A model generated the notes under the pieces. The model did no database searches and was not told where the DNA came from. It was given only the letters and a program-made list of their open reading frames with translations. The translations under genes and the position numbers were made by a program. Below, in pieces: positions 5,423-7,712 of a stretch of DNA of 7,712 bases (positions are counted from its first letter, which is position 1; the number at the start of each line of letters is the position of its first letter). Source of the DNA: Porphyromonadaceae bacterium (GTDB lineage: Bacteria > Bacteroidota > Bacteroidia > Bacteroidales > Paludibacteraceae); contig CAJPNS010000087.1 in the NCBI GenBank assembly GCA_905372135.1, positions 1 to 7,712 of the forward strand. The letters are read 5' to 3'.

Positions 5423-7444
5423 ATGAACAAATTCAATCTGGTATCGGCATATCAGCCGTCGGGCGACCAACCGCAAGCCATCAGGGAGCTCACAGAAGCC
5501 GTCGACAAGGGTGTCGATTACCAAACACTGCTCGGAGTAACGGGCAGCGGCAAGACATTCACGATGGCAAACGTTATTGCCAAAGTCAATCGCCCCACTC
5601 TCATCATCAGCCACAACAAGACACTTGCGGCACAGCTCTACGGCGAGTTCAAGGCATTTTTCCCCGACAATGCCGTAGAGTACTTCGTATCGTATTACGA
5701 TTATTACCAGCCCGAAGCCTATCTGCCTGCCACAGACACGTATATCGAGAAAGACCTTGCTATCAATTCGGAGATAGAGAAGCTACGACTTTCGGCAACG
5801 TCGCAACTGCTTTCGGGACGCAACGACATCGTCATAGTATCGTCCGTATCGTGTCTGTACGGTATCGGCAATCCCGAAGATTTTAAGAAAAACACGATAC
5901 CGCTCGCTGTGGGGCAAAACATCCTACGCGACGACTTCCTCCGCTCGCTCGTCGTAGCCAATTACAGCCGCAACGAGATAGACCTCAACCGAGGTAACTT
6001 CCGAGTAAAGGGCGATACCATCGATATTTTCCCCGCATACGCCGACTTCATACTGAGGGTGATATTCTGGGACAACGACATCGACAGCCTCGAAACGCTC
6101 GACCCCACCACAGGGCAGACCATAGAGGTTTTCGATAGCTTCAGCCTCTACCCCGCAACCATCTTCACCACCACGCAAGAGCGTATCAACCACGCTCTCG
6201 ACCTCATAGCTCTCGATCTCGGCAAGCAGGTAGAGTTTTTCAAAGAAAACAATAAACCCTACGAAGCCAAACGGCTGCAAGAACGCGTAACATACGACAT
6301 AGAGATGATACGCGAGGTCGGATATTGCTCGGGAGTGGAGAACTATTCGCGATACTTCGACAACCGCCCGCCGGGCAGTCGTCCGTTTTGCATCTTCGAC
6401 TATTTCCCGAAAGATTTCCTCGTCTTCGTCGACGAAAGTCACGTTACCATACCGCAAATACACGGTATGTTCGGTGGCGACTATTCTCGCAAAAAGAATC
6501 TGGTAGAGTACGGCTTCCGTCTACCTGCCTCTATCGACAACCGTCCGTTGAAGTTCGAAGAGTGGGAGGCTCTCGTGCCGCGTGCCATATTCGTGAGTGC
6601 CACTCCTGCCGAATATGAGCTCAACAAATCGCACGGAACGGTCGTAGAGCAGGTGGTACGTCCTACGGGGCTTCTCGACCCCGAGATAGAGGTTCGCCCG
6701 ACGGAATACCAGATAGACAACCTTATGAACGAGATAGTCGACCGCATCGACAAACAGGAGCGTACACTGGTGGTAACACTCACCAAGCGAATGGCAGAAG
6801 AGCTCAACCGTTACCTATGCCAAGCGGGTATTAGGTCTGCCTATATACACTCCGATATAGAGACGCTCGACAGGGTGAAGATTATGGACGACCTGCGTCG
6901 GGGAGAATACGATGTGCTCGTCGGGGTCAACCTCCTTCGCGAGGGGCTCGACCTGCCGCAGGTATCGCTCGTGGCAATACTCGACGCCGACAAAGAGGGG
7001 TTCCTACGCAACCACCGAAGCCTGACACAGACCGCAGGACGTGCCGCACGACACGTCAACGGCAAAGTGATATTCTATGCCGACAAGATAACCCATTCGA
7101 TGCGGCTCACAATCGACGAGACCAACCGTCGCCGTGCAAAGCAGCAAGCATACAACGAAAAACACCACATAACACCCACACAAGTTGTATCGCAAGCACA
7201 GTCGTCGCTGTGGGGCAAGACCAACCGTGCCGACTACAACGCCGACACCGCTACACCGCCCGCGGCTGCCGACGGCTATGAAAAGAATATGTCGATAATA
7301 CGTGCTATGGAAGACCGCAACATCGACAAAGCCATTGCCTACGCTCGCCGTCGTATGACCGAAGCCGCCCGCAGTATGGAGTTCATCGAGGCTGCCCAGT
7401 GGCGCGACGAGCTCCTAAGGCTCGAACAGAAGAAGGGAGGGTAA
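5423..7444 (+). CDS. uvrB: Excinuclease ABC subunit UvrB
   Basis: UvrB is the damage-verifying helicase-like subunit of UvrABC nucleotide excision repair; it is loaded by UvrA and recruits UvrC. The 673-residue length matches E. coli UvrB. In order: N-terminal YQPSGDQPQAI (10-20), Walker A GVTGSGKT (38-45), the damage-probing beta-hairpin YFVSYYDYYQPEAYLP (87-102), DESH (337-340), SATPAEYEL (392-400), helicase motif V GVNLLREGLDLP (501-512), motif VI QTAGRAARH (536-544), and the C-terminal UVR coiled-coil domain that contacts UvrC (about 634-669). All motifs are intact. Met at 5423 gives the family N-terminus; the frame extends to a TTG at 5372, but that codon lies inside the -7 box. It is monocistronic here and more GC-rich than the left genes (35 of 60 bases G or C at 6061-6120). 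Confidence 0.98.
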   Translation: MNKFNLVSAYQPSGDQPQAIRELTEAVDKGVDYQTLLGVTGSGKTFTMANVIAKVNRPTLIISHNKTLAAQLYGEFKAFFPDNAVEYFVSYYDYYQPEAYLPATDTYIEKDLAINSEIEKLRLSATSQLLSGRNDIVIVSSVSCLYGIGNPEDFKKNTIPLAVGQNILRDDFLRSLVVANYSRNEIDLNRGNFRVKGDTIDIFPAYADFILRVIFWDNDIDSLETLDPTTGQTIEVFDSFSLYPATIFTTTQERINHALDLIALDLGKQVEFFKENNKPYEAKRLQERVTYDIEMIREVGYCSGVENYSRYFDNRPPGSRPFCIFDYFPKDFLVFVDESHVTIPQIHGMFGGDYSRKKNLVEYGFRLPASIDNRPLKFEEWEALVPRAIFVSATPAEYELNKSHGTVVEQVVRPTGLLDPEIEVRPTEYQIDNLMNEIVDRIDKQERTLVVTLTKRMAEELNRYLCQAGIRSAYIHSDIETLDRVKIMDDLRRGEYDVLVGVNLLREGLDLPQVSLVAILDADKEGFLRNHRSLTQTAGRAARHVNGKVIFYADKITHSMRLTIDETNRRRAKQQAYNEKHHITPTQVVSQAQSSLWGKTNRADYNADTATPPAAADGYEKNMSIIRAMEDRNIDKAIAYARRRMTEAARSMEFIEAAQWRDELLRLEQKKGG

Positions 7445-7460
7445 ATATTACTTGTCGGAG

Positions 7461-7496
7461 TTTTAGATATTAGATTTTAGAAAATAAGAGTTTAGA
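7461..7496 (+). repeat. Degenerate heptamer tandem repeat (NNTTAGA)
   Basis: TTAGA recurs at 7463, 7470 and 7477, exactly seven bases apart, then as TAAGA at 7485 and TTAGA at 7492. This makes about five copies of a seven-base AT-rich unit starting 17 bases after the uvrB stop. Confidence 0.65.
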
Positions 7497-7551
7497 ATGT
7501 CTGAGCGAATAATCATTAGCCCATACTTTTTTTACCGCCTCGCTACGTACA

Positions 7552-7622
7552 GACAATTCACGAATTGTCCCATAAATAATAGGGCAATCACGCTATACGG
7601 GGCAACCACAAGGATTGCCCCT
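7552..7622. repeat. Cluster of related dyad-symmetric repeat units
   Basis: Three related units lie in tandem. GACAATTC-AC-GAATTGTC (7552-7569) is a perfect dyad. AGGGCAATCACG (7581-7592) looks like the left half of a similar unit. GGGGCAA at 7599-7605 pairs with TTGCCCC at 7615-7621, with two further inner pairs around a short loop. GGGCAATC at 7582-7589 is also the exact complement of GATTGCCC at 7613-7620, so alternative foldings compete. This resembles the interspersed GGGGCAAT...ATTGCCCC repeats I recall from Bacteroidota genomes. It might also help terminate uvrB transcription, but the tail is T-poor. Confidence 0.6.
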
Positions 7623-7712
7623 ACATTTTCTCATTTTGTGCTTGCACAAAACAGATAGGCCTACGCGCCGAGACGGGTACCCGCTTGTGCGAATGTGAGC
7701 GAAGAAAAACGT

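Larger units (their letters stand above)
7445..7712. other. Repeat-rich intergenic region after uvrB
   Basis: No convincing gene is visible in these 268 bases up to the window edge. The stretch holds, in order, a heptamer tandem repeat, a seven-base T-run (7527-7533) without a preceding stem, three related dyad units, a further inverted repeat (TTTTGTGC at 7634-7641 with GCACAAAA at 7644-7651), and two short palindromes (TAGGCCTA at 7656-7663, CGGGTACCCG at 7674-7683). Confidence 0.7.

Noticed and set aside
7582..7622. CRISPR array or attachment site in the repeat cluster
   Set aside because: The units are unequal, dyad-symmetric and not separated by regular spacers; no cas or integrase gene is near.
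7674..7683. CGGGTACCCG palindrome as an operator
   Set aside because: There is no adjacent gene start or promoter in the window and a 10-base palindrome alone is weak evidence.

Overview
The window looks like a chromosomal segment from a member of the Bacteroidota, most likely the order Bacteroidales. The evidence is the tryptophanase and UvrB sequences, the lack of Shine-Dalgarno sites (starts are preceded by A-rich DNA), and four perfect copies of the Bacteroidota sigma-factor -7 box (TAnnTTTG), each lying 40-80 bases before a start codon. Species cannot be named from the sequence.

Layout: seven genes run on the minus strand and one on the plus strand. Read in the minus direction from the right, the first unit is a small four-helix EamA/SMR-type membrane protein followed 6 bases later by a COMT-like O-methyltransferase. 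Next comes ridA with its own promoter and a stem-loop terminator. A membrane-anchored family 2 glycosyltransferase follows, then tryptophanase (tnaA), which ends at a clear intrinsic terminator. The last unit is a small lipocalin-like lipoprotein followed 21 bases later by an adenylate kinase. On the plus strand, uvrB (excision repair) diverges from the membrane-protein operon, and the two promoters overlap. The last 268 bases after uvrB hold no gene I can support. They contain a heptamer tandem repeat and several dyad-symmetric units typical of an interspersed repeat.

Functional links: tnaA and ridA fit together chemically. Tryptophanase releases 2-aminoacrylate as it eliminates indole, and RidA proteins hydrolyse such enamine/imine intermediates, though the two genes have separate transcription signals here. 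The other genes are ordinary housekeeping or envelope functions. I found no phage, transposon, CRISPR or defence system. The most useful observations are at the DNA/RNA level: overlapping divergent promoters, strand-specific terminators, leader hairpins, three start-site corrections, and the repeat region at the right end. The left genes (adk and the lipoprotein) are visibly more AT-rich than uvrB.
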